DNA from: Paraburkholderia fungorum
GTDB lineage: Bacteria; Pseudomonadota; Gammaproteobacteria; Burkholderiales; Burkholderiaceae
Direction: 5' to 3'
Assembly: GCF_902833645.1 (NCBI RefSeq)
Contig: NZ_CADFGE010000019.1
Coordinates: forward strand, 93,065-157,064
Length of the DNA stretch: 64,000 nucleotides
Part shown: positions 51,103 through 60,351 of the stretch, piece by piece
Layout: every line of letters begins with the position of its first letter
Numbering within the stretch: position 1 is the stretch's first letter
Position numbers and translations under genes: made by a program
The notes under the pieces: generated by a model
Told to the model about the DNA's origin: nothing
What the model saw: only the letters and a program-made list of their open reading frames with translations
Databases searched by the model: none

Positions 51103-52449
51103 TCAACGCATCGGGACGCCGCCGCCTTTGAAGTTAGCTTTCTTCAGCAGCGATTCATACTGTTGCGACATAACGTACGACTGCACCTGCGCCATGAAAT
51201 CCATTGTGACGACGACAATGATCAGCAGCGACGTTCCACCAAAATAAAACGGCACGTTCCAGCGCAGTACCAAAAATTCAGGCAGCAGACAAACAAACAC
51301 GATGTAGATCGCACCAGCCAGCGTAAGACGCGTCAGGATACGGTCGATATATCGCGCTGTTTGATCGCCCGGGCGGATGCCTGGGACGAAAGCGCCACTC
51401 TTTTTCAGGTTGTCGGCCGTTTCCCTGCTGTTGAACACCAGTGCGGTGTAGAAGAAGCAGAAGAAGACGATCGCCAACGCGTACAGCAACACGTACACGG
51501 GTTGACCGGGCTTAAGGGCTTCGGCCACGTTGTGCAACGTGTCTGCGAACCAGCTGGTACGCGACCCCGAACTAAACCAGTTCAGGATAGTTGCCGGGAA
51601 GAGAATGATCGACGATGCAAAGATCGGCGGAATCACGCCCGACATATTCAACTTCAGCGGCAGATGCGAAGACTGTCCGCCGTAAATCTTGTTACCGACT
51701 TGCCGCTTGGCGTAGTTCACAAGAATCTTGCGCTGGCCACGTTCGATGAACACAACCAGATACGTCACTGCAGCAATCAGCGCGACCACGATAATCGCCG
51801 AGATGATGCTCATCGAGCCGGTTCGCACCAATTCGAAAAGACCACCGATTGCGTTCGGGAAGCCGGCCGCAATACCGCCGAAAATGATGATCGAAATACC
51901 GTTACCAAGCCCGCGTTCCGTGATCTGCTCACCCAGCCACATCAGGAACATCGTGCCGGTTACCAGCGTCACGACCGTCGTCAACCGAAACACCATCCCC
52001 GGATCAATCACCAGGCCCGGCTGATTTTCCAGTGCGACGGCAATGCCGAACGCCTGGAACGTCGCCAGCAGAACCGTAAAGACACGCGTGTACTGCGTAA
52101 TCTTCCGTTGTCCAGCCTGCCCTTCCTTTTTCAGCGCTTCCAGCTGGGGCGAGACAATCGCCAGCAACTGCATGATGATCGACGCCGAAATGTACGGCAT
52201 GATCCCCAGCGCAAAAATCGTGAACCGCGAAAGTGCACCACCCGAGAACATGTTGAACATGCCAAGGATGCCGCCCGACTGGCTTTGGAACAGCTTTGCC
52301 AGTTGGTCCGGGTCAATACCCGGCACCGGAATGTGCGCGCCGATACGGTAGACGATCAACGCCAGCAGCAGGAACACTGCACGCCGACGCAGATCGCCAA
52401 ACTTCGCCGCGCTGCGACCGGGTTTTGCGAGACTCGGACTGTTAGCCAA
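51103..52449 (-). CDS. secY: Protein translocase subunit SecY
   Basis: Central channel of the Sec translocon (448 aa, ten membrane helices). Conserved IPVPGIDPDQLA, the plug/TM2 region FALGIMPYISASIIMQLL, and VFIERGQRKI in the cytosolic loop. The start is TTG at 52449, giving the N-terminus MANSPSLAKPGRS seen in relatives and following GGAGAAGG. Located at the end of the spc cluster. Confidence 0.96.
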   Translation of the reverse strand: MANSPSLAKPGRSAAKFGDLRRRAVFLLLALIVYRIGAHIPVPGIDPDQLAKLFQSQSGGILGMFNMFSGGALSRFTIFALGIMPYISASIIMQLLAIVSPQLEALKKEGQAGQRKITQYTRVFTVLLATFQAFGIAVALENQPGLVIDPGMVFRLTTVVTLVTGTMFLMWLGEQITERGLGNGISIIIFGGIAAGFPNAIGGLFELVRTGSMSIISAIIVVALIAAVTYLVVFIERGQRKILVNYAKRQVGNKIYGGQSSHLPLKLNMSGVIPPIFASSIILFPATILNWFSSGSRTSWFADTLHNVAEALKPGQPVYVLLYALAIVFFCFFYTALVFNSRETADNLKKSGAFVPGIRPGDQTARYIDRILTRLTLAGAIYIVFVCLLPEFLVLRWNVPFYFGGTSLLIIVVVTMDFMAQVQSYVMSQQYESLLKKANFKGGGVPMR

Positions 52450-52495
52450 GTACCTTCTCCGATGCAAATGCTAGTGACGGCAAATAACTTGCGCG

Positions 52496-52930
52496 TTACT
52501 CGGCAAAAGAGCCGCCTGCTGCTTCAATAGCAGCGCGCGCACCCTTCGTCGCACCCAGACCCTTCACAACGATCTTGCGCTTCAGCTCGCCCGTCGCGAT
52601 GATCTTGGCGCTCTTGATCAGGTCACCAACCAGGCCGGCCTGCTTCAAAGCCAACAGATCGATTTCATCGACCGGCAGCTTTTCCAGATCAGAGAGACGC
52701 ACTTCACCGACGAATTCCTTCGTCAGCGAGGTGAAGCCACGCTTCGGCAGGCGACGTTGCAGCGGCATTTGACCGCCTTCGAAGCCAACCTTGTGAAAGC
52801 CGCCCGAACGCGACTTCTGACCCTTGTGACCACGGCCAGCAGTCTTGCCCAGACCGGAGCCAATACCGCGGCCGACGCGACGCTTAGCGTGCTTCGAGCC
52901 TTCAGCCGGCTTCAGGTTATTCAATTCCAT
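52496..52930 (-). CDS. rplO: 50S ribosomal protein L15
   Basis: Late-assembling large-subunit protein (144 aa). MELNNLKPAEGSKHAKRRVG, a long glycine-rich extension (GKTAGRGHKGQKSRSGG) threading into 23S RNA, and a globular C-terminus. ATG at 52930. Confidence 0.98.
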   Translation of the reverse strand: MELNNLKPAEGSKHAKRRVGRGIGSGLGKTAGRGHKGQKSRSGGFHKVGFEGGQMPLQRRLPKRGFTSLTKEFVGEVRLSDLEKLPVDEIDLLALKQAGLVGDLIKSAKIIATGELKRKIVVKGLGATKGARAAIEAAGGSFAE

Positions 52931-52959
52931 TATCAACTCCTTGAGTCCTGGTCAGCCGC

Positions 52960-53142
52960 TTAGCCGATGACCTTAACGAGGTACGAAACCTTGTTGATCA
53001 TGCCGCGCACAGCCGGCGTGTCCTGCAACTCGCTAACCGAATTGAGTCGGCGCAGACCCAGGCCACGCACCGTTGCACGGTGCGTTTCACGGGTGCCGAT
53101 CAGGCTCTTGACGAGCTGGACCTTGACAGTTTTATCAGACAT
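52960..53142 (-). CDS. rpmD: 50S ribosomal protein L30
   Basis: Small large-subunit protein (60 aa): VKVQLVKSLIGTRETHRATV and GLGLRRLNSVSEL. Start ATG at 53142; open frame upstream lies in rpsE. Confidence 0.97.
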   Translation of the reverse strand: MSDKTVKVQLVKSLIGTRETHRATVRGLGLRRLNSVSELQDTPAVRGMINKVSYLVKVIG

Positions 53143-53152
53143 GGTGTCCACC

Positions 53153-53671
53153 TTAGCCCAGAATATCTTCGACGGACTTGCCGCGCTTCGCCGCGATATC
53201 ACCCGGCGTCGACTGCTTGCGCAGACCGTCGAGCGTTGCACGAACGAGGTTGTACGGGTTCGTCGAACCGTGGCTCTTGGCCACAACGTTCTGCACGCCC
53301 ATCACGTCGAACACTGCGCGCATCGGGCCGCCAGCGATCACACCGGTACCGTCCTTGGCCGGAGCCAGGAGGACCATCGATGCGCCGTGCTTACCGTGCA
53401 CTTCGTGTTGCAGGGTACCGTTCTTAAGCGGCACCTTGAACATGTTGCGGCGAGCCTGTTCCATCGCCTTCTGAACAGCGACCGGCACTTCCTTCGCCTT
53501 GCCCTTGCCCATACCGACGCGGCCATCACCGTCGCCAACCACGGTCAGTGCGGCAAAACCGAGAATCCGGCCGCCCTTCACAACCTTGGTCACGCGGTTG
53601 ACCGAAATCATCTTTTCGCGCAGGCCGTCGTCGCGTTCGTCAGCCTGAACTTTCGCTTGCATCTTTGCCAT
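53153..53671 (-). CDS. rpsE: 30S ribosomal protein S5
   Basis: Small-subunit decoding-fidelity protein (172 aa). Double-stranded RNA-binding-like N-terminal domain (LREKMISVNRVTKVVKGGR, the ram/spectinomycin loop region), then the GDGDGRVGMGKGKA segment. No unusual residues seen. Confidence 0.98.
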   Translation of the reverse strand: MAKMQAKVQADERDDGLREKMISVNRVTKVVKGGRILGFAALTVVGDGDGRVGMGKGKAKEVPVAVQKAMEQARRNMFKVPLKNGTLQHEVHGKHGASMVLLAPAKDGTGVIAGGPMRAVFDVMGVQNVVAKSHGSTNPYNLVRATLDGLRKQSTPGDIAAKRGKSVEDILG

Positions 53672-53685
53672 GACGAATTCTTCCC

Positions 53686-54051
53686 TTAGAACTTGAGTCC
53701 GGCTTCGCGCGCCGCATCAGCCAGCGCTTTCACGCGGCCGTGGTAACGGAAACCCGAACGGTCGAAGGCGACGGATTCGATGCCGGCAGCCTTAGCCTTT
53801 TCTGCAATGCGCTTACCGATCAGGGTCGCAGCAGCGACGTTGCCGCCCTTGCCCGTCTGATCAGCCAGTTGCGCACGCACTTCGGCTTCGAGCGTCGACG
53901 CGCTGGCGAGCACCTTGGTGCCGCACGGCGAGAACACTTGCGCATAGATGTGCGTGTTCGTGCGATGCACGGCGAGACGCGCGACCTGCAGCTCAGCGAT
54001 CTTGATACGCGTCTGACGAGCGCGGCGCAGGCGAGATTGAGTCTTATCCAT
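53686..54051 (-). CDS. rplR: 50S ribosomal protein L18
   Basis: 5S rRNA-binding protein (121 aa): RLAVHRTNTHIYAQV and SVAFDRSGFRYHGRVKALAD. Precedes rpsE by 14 bp. Confidence 0.98.
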   Translation of the reverse strand: MDKTQSRLRRARQTRIKIAELQVARLAVHRTNTHIYAQVFSPCGTKVLASASTLEAEVRAQLADQTGKGGNVAAATLIGKRIAEKAKAAGIESVAFDRSGFRYHGRVKALADAAREAGLKF

Positions 54052-54063
54052 GATTGCGCACCC

Positions 54064-54594
54064 TTACTTCTTCTTCGTTTCTTTGAGGATCACAACCTCA
54101 TTGGCGTAACGCACACCCTTGCCCTTGTAGGGCTCCGGCGGGCGATAGCCGCGCACTTCTGCAGCGACCTGGCCAACTTGTTGTTTATTGATCCCCTTGA
54201 TCACGATTTCGGTTTGCGTCGGGGTTTCAGCCTTGACGCCTTCCGGCATCTGGTGCACCACGGGGTGCGAGAAACCCAGCGACAGGTTCAGCTTGTCGCC
54301 TTGCGCCTGTGCGCGATAACCAACGCCAACCAGCGTCAGCTTGCGCTCGAAACCCTTCGTCACGCCGTTCACCATGTTCGCAACCAGTGCGCGCATCGTG
54401 CCCGACATCGCATTCGCTTCGCGGCTTTCGTCCACCGGCTCGAACTTCAGCGTGCCGTTGTCGTTCACCACCTTCACGAGGCTGTTTGCAGCCTGCGAAA
54501 TCGTACCCAGCGGGCCCTTGACGGTAATGCGTTCGTCGCTCAGGGCCACTTCTGCGCCTTGCAGCGCGATCGGGCTTTTACCTACTCGAGACAT
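54064..54594 (-). CDS. rplF: 50S ribosomal protein L6
   Basis: Two-domain protein at the factor-binding base of the L7/L12 stalk (176 aa): MSRVGKSPIAL at the start, and the conserved QQVGQVAAEVRGYRPPEPYK with GKGVRYANE at the end. Confidence 0.98.
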   Translation of the reverse strand: MSRVGKSPIALQGAEVALSDERITVKGPLGTISQAANSLVKVVNDNGTLKFEPVDESREANAMSGTMRALVANMVNGVTKGFERKLTLVGVGYRAQAQGDKLNLSLGFSHPVVHQMPEGVKAETPTQTEIVIKGINKQQVGQVAAEVRGYRPPEPYKGKGVRYANEVVILKETKKK

Positions 54595-54612
54595 GTTTCT
54601 CTCCTTTCGGCC

Positions 54613-55008
54613 TTAAGCGACGTAGCAGATGACTTCGCCGCCAACGCCCGTTGCACGCGCCTTGCGGTCCGTCATCACGCCCTTCGGCGTCGACACGATT
54701 GCCACGCCGAGGCCATTCATGACCACGGGGATGTCGTTACGGCCGCGGTACACACGCAGACCAGGCTTCGAAACGCGTTCAATGCGCTCGATCACCGGAC
54801 GGCCAGCGTAGTACTTCAACACGATGTTCAATTCAGACTTCGCACCTTCGGACTTCACTGCGAAATCATCGATATAGCCTTCGTCCTTCAGGACCTGCGC
54901 AATCGCAACCTTGACTTTCGACGAGGGCATTGTCACCGAAACTTTCTCAACCATCTGCGCATTGCGGATGCGAGTCAGCATATCGGCGATAGGATCACTC
55001 ATGCTCAT
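54613..55008 (-). CDS. rpsH: 30S ribosomal protein S8
   Basis: 16S rRNA-binding assembly protein, spc operon repressor in E. coli (131 aa): [15 protein letters not shown] and the C-terminal [23 protein letters not shown] at 55008 has GGAG eight bases upstream; ATG at 55002 is an alternative. Confidence 0.98.
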
Positions 55009-55022
55009 TTACGTTTCTCCTA

Positions 55023-55328
55023 TTACCAGCTCGCCTTGGTCAGGCCAGGGATCTCGCCGCGGAACGCGATTTCGCGAATCTTGTTACGCGCCAGCCCGAA
55101 TTTACGGAACGTGCCACGCGGGCGACCGGTAATTGCGCAACGATTGCGCTTACGGGTCGGGTTAGAGTTGCGCGGCAGTTGTTGCAGTTCCAGACGTGCT
55201 GCGTAATGCTCTTCGTCCGACTTGCTCATATCGCCGATGATCGCTTTCAGCTCAGCACGCTTGGGAGCGTACTTAGCGGCCAGGCGAGCACGCTTCTTTT
55301 CACGTTCGATCAGTGCCAGTTTAGCCAC
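55023..55328 (-). CDS. rpsN: 30S ribosomal protein S14
   Basis: Long, zinc-free form of S14 (101 aa), with RNRCAITGRPRGTFRKFGLA and no paired cysteines. Start is GTG at 55328. Confidence 0.97.
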   Translation of the reverse strand: MAKLALIEREKKRARLAAKYAPKRAELKAIIGDMSKSDEEHYAARLELQQLPRNSNPTRKRNRCAITGRPRGTFRKFGLARNKIREIAFRGEIPGLTKASW

Positions 55329-55335
55329 GGTAACC

Positions 55336-55875
55336 TCAGTTTCTGAACGGGAACTTGAAGCTGGCGAGCAGAGCCTTTGCTTCGTCGTCGGTCTTCGCAG
55401 TCGTCGTGATGCTGATGTTCAGCCCACGCAGTGCGTCGATCTTGTCGTAGTCGATTTCGGGGAAAATGATCTGCTCTTTCACACCGATGTTGTAGTTGCC
55501 GCGACCATCGAACGCACGACCCGACACGCCACGGAAGTCGCGCACACGGGGGAGCGCAACCGTCACGAAACGGTCAAGAAATTCGTACATTGCCTGACCA
55601 CGCAACGTGACCATTGCACCGATCGGATAGCCCTGACGGATCTTGAAGCCAGCGATTGCCTTGCGTGCCTTCGTGATCACCGGCTTCTGGCCTGCGATCT
55701 TCGTCAGGTCGCCAACGGCGTTTTCGATGATCTTCTTGTCAGCAACCGCTTCGCCAAGACCCATGTTCAGGGTGATCTTGGTGATACGCGGCACTTCCAT
55801 CACGGACTTGTAACCGAACTTCTCGATGAGGCCGGGTACAACCTTCTCTTTGTAAAACTCTTGCAAACGAGCCAT
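55336..55875 (-). CDS. rplE: 50S ribosomal protein L5
   Basis: 5S rRNA-binding protein of the central protuberance (179 aa): VPRITKITLNMGLGEAVADK, QKPVITKARKAIAGFKIRQG and DYDKIDALRGLNISITTTA. Confidence 0.98.
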   Translation of the reverse strand: MARLQEFYKEKVVPGLIEKFGYKSVMEVPRITKITLNMGLGEAVADKKIIENAVGDLTKIAGQKPVITKARKAIAGFKIRQGYPIGAMVTLRGQAMYEFLDRFVTVALPRVRDFRGVSGRAFDGRGNYNIGVKEQIIFPEIDYDKIDALRGLNISITTTAKTDDEAKALLASFKFPFRN

Positions 55876-55892
55876 TTTTTTACTCCGCAGCG

Positions 55893-56201
55893 TCAGGCGC
55901 TCAGCACGGCACCGGTCGTCTTAAGGAAACGGACTTTCTTGTCTCCCTCGACCTTGATGCCTACACGCGACGCCTTGCCATTCGCGTCGACCAATGCGAC
56001 GTTCGAAATTTGCAGCGGCATCGTCTTGGCTTCCACGCCACCCGTCGTACCCTTCATCGGGTTCGGCTTGACGTGCTTCTTGACGAGGTTGATACCCTCG
56101 ACAATTACTTTGTCTTCGCCAACGGACAGCACGACGCCGCGCTTGCCTTTATCTTTGCCGGTGATGACGATAACTTCGTCACCTTTGCGAATCTTGTTCA
56201 T
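55893..56201 (-). CDS. rplX: 50S ribosomal protein L24
   Basis: Assembly initiator protein (102 aa) with the KOW motif KGDEVIVITGKDKGKRGVVL. Confidence 0.98.
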   Translation of the reverse strand: MNKIRKGDEVIVITGKDKGKRGVVLSVGEDKVIVEGINLVKKHVKPNPMKGTTGGVEAKTMPLQISNVALVDANGKASRVGIKVEGDKKVRFLKTTGAVLSA

Positions 56202-56210
56202 CGCGACTCC

Positions 56211-56579
56211 TTACAGCACTTCAGGTGCCAGCGAAACGATCTTCATGAATCGCTCGCTGCGCAACTCGCGCGTAACAGGCCCGAAAATACGGGTGCCAAT
56301 AGGTTCGAGCTTGGCATTCAACAGCACTGCTGCATTGCCGTCGAACTTGATCAGCGAGCCGTCTTGACGACGTACGCCCTTGGCGGTGCGAACCACCACG
56401 GCGTTGTAAATTTCGCCTTTCTTCACGCGCCCGCGCGGCGTTGCTTCTTTGACGGTCACCTTGATGATGTCGCCAATGCTGGCATAACGACGCTTCGAGC
56501 CGCCGAGAACCTTGATGCACATGACTTCACGCGCACCGGTGTTGTCGGCCACTTCAAGCCGAGTTTCGGTCTGGATCAT
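56211..56579 (-). CDS. rplN: 50S ribosomal protein L14
   Basis: Large-subunit interface protein (122 aa): MIQTETRLEVADNTGAREVM, VVVRTAKGVRRQDGSLIKF, and the C-terminal RFMKIVSLAPEVL. First gene of the spc group here, with its own upstream promoter at 56798-56825 and a leader of about 210 nt. Confidence 0.98.
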   Translation of the reverse strand: MIQTETRLEVADNTGAREVMCIKVLGGSKRRYASIGDIIKVTVKEATPRGRVKKGEIYNAVVVRTAKGVRRQDGSLIKFDGNAAVLLNAKLEPIGTRIFGPVTRELRSERFMKIVSLAPEVL

Positions 56580-56788
56580 GGTTTATCTTTCCCAACTTAA
56601 TCCGGTCACACCACCATGGCGTACCCGGTCAGTCTTGGTCCCGTCAGCCAATCGGCTGCTTGGGTATGAACAGCAGCGACGGCAAACGAAACCCGCCATC
56701 GCAATCCGGTGAATCCTTCGGAACAGACTGGCGCCTGAACCGCTTCCCCCACCAACTTCGCCCGCGACGGGGCTCCCATAAAAGAGGG

Positions 56789-56825
56789 AAGACCGAGATT
56801 ATAACAAATAATCTCGGTCTTGCAA
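56789..56825 (-). promoter_or_regulatory. Promoter with overlapping 14-bp hairpin upstream of rplN
   Basis: Minus strand: -35 TTGCAA (56820-56825), 16-bp spacer, -10 TATAAT (56798-56803). The same bases form a perfect inverted repeat AAGACCGAGATTAT (56789-56802) / ATAATCTCGGTCTT (56808-56821) with a 5-nt loop. It lies in the 290-bp gap between rpsQ and rplN (56580-56869), which holds no gene. The hairpin could end transcripts from rpsQ while the promoter restarts the spc group. Confidence 0.7.
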
Positions 56826-56869
56826 GCGAAACTTACTGCGATTTCAATTACTTCTACAACTTCGCGGCG

Positions 56870-57142
56870 TCAGATGACGCGAGCAGCCTCGACCAGGCGA
56901 GCCACAACCCAAGCTTTCGTCTTCGAAATCGGACGCGTTTCCTGGATTTCAACGAGGTCACCCTCGTTGTACGTGTTCGCATCGTCGTGCGCGTGGTACT
57001 TCTTCGAACGCACAACGTACTTGCCGTAGATCGGGTGCTTCACGCGGTGCTCAACCAGCACGGTAACGGTCTTGTCCATCTTGTTGCTGACGACCTTGCC
57101 GACCAGCGTCCGCTTGAGCGAGGTTTTTACGCTATCGTTCAT
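56870..57142 (-). CDS. rpsQ: 30S ribosomal protein S17
   Basis: Primary 16S-binding OB-fold protein (90 aa): [39 protein letters not shown]. Start ATG overlaps the rpmC stop (ATGA). Last gene of the S10 group before the internal promoter gap. Confidence 0.98.
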
Positions 57143-57333
57143 TTCTGGTTCGCCTTCTCAGTCAGGACGGTCCGCACACGTGCGATGTCGCGACGGACCT
57201 TCTTCAGCTGGCTCGTGTTCGTGAGCTGCTGGGTCGCGAGTTGCATGCGCAGGCCGAATTGCGCCTTCAACAGGTCCGACAGCTCCTTGTTGAGCGCGGC
57301 CTGATCTTTCTGGTGAAGTTCGGAAGCCTTCAT
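57139..57333 (-). CDS. rpmC: 50S ribosomal protein L29
   Basis: Helical hairpin protein near the tunnel exit (64 aa): [14 protein letters not shown] and [18 protein letters not shown] at 57333 chosen over 57336 because GGAG is then seven bases away. Confidence 0.97.
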
Positions 57334-57343
57334 CATTTGCTCC

Positions 57344-57760
57344 TTAGGCGCCGAGCTGACGCACGATAAACGTCGTCTTGAGCGGCAGCTTAGCTGCAGC
57401 CAGACGGAACGCTTCGCGTGCCAGCTCTTCGGTTACGCCGTCCATTTCGTACAGCATCTTGCCCGGTTGAATCTCTGCGACGTAGTACTCAGGGTTACCC
57501 TTACCGTTACCCATCCGTACTTCAGCCGGCTTATGCGAGATCGGCTTGTCCGGGAAAATGCGGATCCAGATGCGGCCACCACGCTTGATGTGACGCGTCA
57601 TTGCACGACGTGCCGCTTCAATCTGGCGCGCGGTCAAACGACCACGACCGATAGCCTTCAGGCCGAACTCACCGAACGACACCGCGTTGCCGCGGGTAGC
57701 GATACCGGTGTTACGACCCTTCTGCTCTTTGCGATACTTTCTGCGTTTCGGTTGCAGCAT
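57344..57760 (-). CDS. rplP: 50S ribosomal protein L16
   Basis: Large-subunit A-site region protein (138 aa): [56 protein letters not shown]. Confidence 0.98.
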
Positions 57761-57762
57761 CG

Positions 57763-58569
57763 TTATTCTCCAGTCTTCCCGTCGCCGCCGGCACCGCCAG
57801 CACGACGAGGAGCGCCACGGCGTGCACCTGCCGGGCCACCACCTTCACCATCACGACGCGGACGGCGATCGCCACCCGGACGTGCGTTGCGGCGCGGACG
57901 CTTTTCTTCGGCGACTTCTTCAACCACCGGTGCGTCATTGCGGCCAAGCGTGTCGCCCTTGTAGACCCACACCTTCACGCCGATGATGCCGTACGTCGTC
58001 TTCGCTTCCGAAGTTGCGTAGTCGATATCAGCACGCAGCGTATGAAGCGGCACGCGACCTTCGCGATACCATTCCGTACGAGCGATTTCGATACCGTTCA
58101 GGCGGCCAGCGCTCATGATCTTGATGCCTTGAGCACCCAGACGCATTGCGTTTTGCATCGCACGCTTCATCGCGCGGCGGAACATAATCCGGCGCTCGAG
58201 CTGTTGCGTGATCGAATCCGCGATCAGTTGCGCATCGGTTTCCGGCTTGCGGATTTCTTCGATGTTGACGTGAACCGGAACGCCCATGCGGCGTTGCAGT
58301 TCCGACTTCAGCAGCTCGATATCCTCGCCCTTCTTACCGATGACCACACCCGGACGCGAGCTATAAATCGTGATGCGCGCGTTTTTCGCCGGACGCTCGA
58401 TAACGACGCGACCAACCGAAGCGTTTTTCAGCTTCTTCTTCAGGTATTCACGAACACCGATGTCTTCCTGCAACATCGCCGCGAAATTGTTGTTGTTCGC
58501 GTACCAACGCGACGCCCAATTGCGGCTGACGGCCAAACGGAAGCCAGTCGGATGAATTTTCTGTCCCAT
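57763..58569 (-). CDS. rpsC: 30S ribosomal protein S3
   Basis: mRNA-entry helicase-associated protein (268 aa): [22 protein letters not shown] domain with [12 protein letters not shown], and [14 protein letters not shown] long, low-complexity Arg/Gly-rich C-terminal tail (after residue 215) is typical of the Burkholderia protein. Confidence 0.98.
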
Positions 58570-58580
58570 CGTATGACCCC

Positions 58581-58910
58581 TTAATTCCCGACCGTCACAG
58601 TGATGTGACAGGATTGCTTCTCGATGCGGTTACCGCGGCCTTTAGCGCGCGCGGTGAAACGCTTGAGCGACGCAGCCTTGTCGATGTAGATGCTCGTGAT
58701 CTTGAGCTCATCGATATCGGCGCCTTCGTTATGCTCCGCATTCGCGATCGCCGACAGCACGACCTTTTTCACGATTCCCGCAGCCTTCTTCGGCGAGAAC
58801 GTCAGAACGTTCAGCGCCTTGTCGACCGGCAAACCGCGGATCTGGTCAGCCACAAGGCGCGTTTTCTGCGCCGAGATGCGGGCACCGCGATGAATTGCTT
58901 TCACTTCCAT
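58581..58910 (-). CDS. rplV: 50S ribosomal protein L22
   Basis: Lines the peptide exit tunnel with its beta-hairpin (109 aa): MEVKAIHRGARISAQKTRL, LTFSPKKAAGIVKKVV and RAKGRGNRIEKQSCHI. ATG at 58910 chosen by ribosome-site spacing; 58913 possible. Confidence 0.97.
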   Translation of the reverse strand: MEVKAIHRGARISAQKTRLVADQIRGLPVDKALNVLTFSPKKAAGIVKKVVLSAIANAEHNEGADIDELKITSIYIDKAASLKRFTARAKGRGNRIEKQSCHITVTVGN

Positions 58911-58920
58911 CATGAGCCCC

Positions 58921-59196
58921 TTATTTCTTAGCCTTCTTGTCGGCTGCGTGACCCTTGAACGTCCGGGTCAATGCAAACTCGCCAAGCTTGTGGCCGACCA
59001 TGTTTTCCGAGATATACACCGGGACGTGTTGACGGCCGTTATGCACAGCAATCGTCAGACCGATGAAATCCGGCAGAATCGTCGAACGGCGCGACCAGGT
59101 TTTGATCGGCTTCTTATCCCGCGAAGCTGCAGCCGCCTCAACTTTCTTCAGCAAATGGGCGTCGCAGAACGGACCTTTTTTTACAGAACGTGCCAT
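58921..59196 (-). CDS. rpsS: 30S ribosomal protein S19
   Basis: Small-subunit head protein (91 aa): [60 protein letters not shown]. Confidence 0.98.
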
Positions 59197-59206
59197 TGCC
59201 TACTCC

Positions 59207-60034
59207 TTAACGCTTGTGACGGCGCTGGACGATCATGCTCGTCGTGCGCTTGTTGCTGCGGGTGCGATAACCCTTAGCAGGCGTGCCCCACGGGCTCACC
59301 GGATCGCGACCTGCAGCCGTCTTGCCTTCACCACCACCGTGCGGGTGATCGACCGGGTTCATTGCAACGCCACGTACCGTCGGGCGGATACCGCGCCAGC
59401 GGTTCGCGCCAGCCTTACCGATTTGACGGAGGCTGTGCTCTTCGTTGCCAACTTCACCAATCGTCGCGCGGCATTCAACGTGAACGCGGCGGATTTCACC
59501 CGAGCGCAGGCGGACCTGTGCGTAGATGCCTTCACGAGCCAGCAGCATCGCCGACGTACCAGCCGAACGCGCCATTTGCGCGCCCTTGCCCGGCAGCATT
59601 TCGATGCAGTGAATCGTCGTACCGACCGGAATGTTGCGGATCGGCAGCGTGTTGCCTGCGCGGATCGGAGCTTCCGAACCCGACATCAGTTGCTGACCAA
59701 CCGTCACACCCTTCGGAGCGATGATGTACTTGCGCTCGCCGTCTGCGTACAGAACCAGCGCGATGTTCGCGCTACGGTTCGGATCGTACTCAAGACGTTC
59801 GACCTTCGCCGGAATGCCGTCCTTGTTACGACGGAAATCGACGACGCGGTAATGATGCTTGTGACCACCACCCTTATGACGCGTAGTGATGTGGCCGTTG
59901 TTGTTACGGCCGGCGGTCGAGGATTGCGAGTCGAGCAGCGGTGCGTACGGCTTGCCCTTATGCAGATCCTTGTTGACCACCTTGACCATCGCACGGCGAC
60001 CCGGCGAAGTCGGCTTAACTTTAACGATTGCCAT
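59207..60034 (-). CDS. rplB: 50S ribosomal protein L2
   Basis: Peptidyl-transferase-centre protein (275 aa): KGGGHKHHYRVVDFRRNKDG, the conserved RGVAMNPVDHPHGGGEGK with the functionally important His, and SPWGTPAKGYRTRSNKRT. Confidence 0.99.
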   Translation of the reverse strand: MAIVKVKPTSPGRRAMVKVVNKDLHKGKPYAPLLDSQSSTAGRNNNGHITTRHKGGGHKHHYRVVDFRRNKDGIPAKVERLEYDPNRSANIALVLYADGERKYIIAPKGVTVGQQLMSGSEAPIRAGNTLPIRNIPVGTTIHCIEMLPGKGAQMARSAGTSAMLLAREGIYAQVRLRSGEIRRVHVECRATIGEVGNEEHSLRQIGKAGANRWRGIRPTVRGVAMNPVDHPHGGGEGKTAAGRDPVSPWGTPAKGYRTRSNKRTTSMIVQRRHKR

Positions 60035-60036
60035 GA

Positions 60037-60351
60037 TTACTTGGCCTCCGCTTCAAAGTTGATTTCCTGGCCGGGCTTCAGGCAGACGTACGCCTTCTTC
60101 ACGTCTTTACGCTTGCCCATGAAACGGCCAAAGCGCTTTGCTTTACCCTTCTGGACCAGCACGTTGACGGAATTGACTTCCACCTTGAACAGCAGCTCGA
60201 CTGCAGCTTTCACTTCCTGCTTCGTGGCATCGGGCGCGACTTCGAACACAACTTGCTCGTTCTTGTCGGCCACCAGCGTCGCCTTTTCGGAGATCACCGG
60301 CGCGAGCAGGACCTGCATCAAACGATGATCGTTCTTGCGAATCTCGCTCAT
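60037..60351 (-). CDS. rplW: 50S ribosomal protein L23
   Basis: Exit-tunnel rim protein that docks trigger factor and SRP (104 aa): RLMQVLLAPVISEKATLVAD and VNVLVQKGKAKRFGRFMGKR. Start overlaps rplD stop (ATGA). Confidence 0.98.
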   Translation of the reverse strand: MSEIRKNDHRLMQVLLAPVISEKATLVADKNEQVVFEVAPDATKQEVKAAVELLFKVEVNSVNVLVQKGKAKRFGRFMGKRKDVKKAYVCLKPGQEINFEAEAK

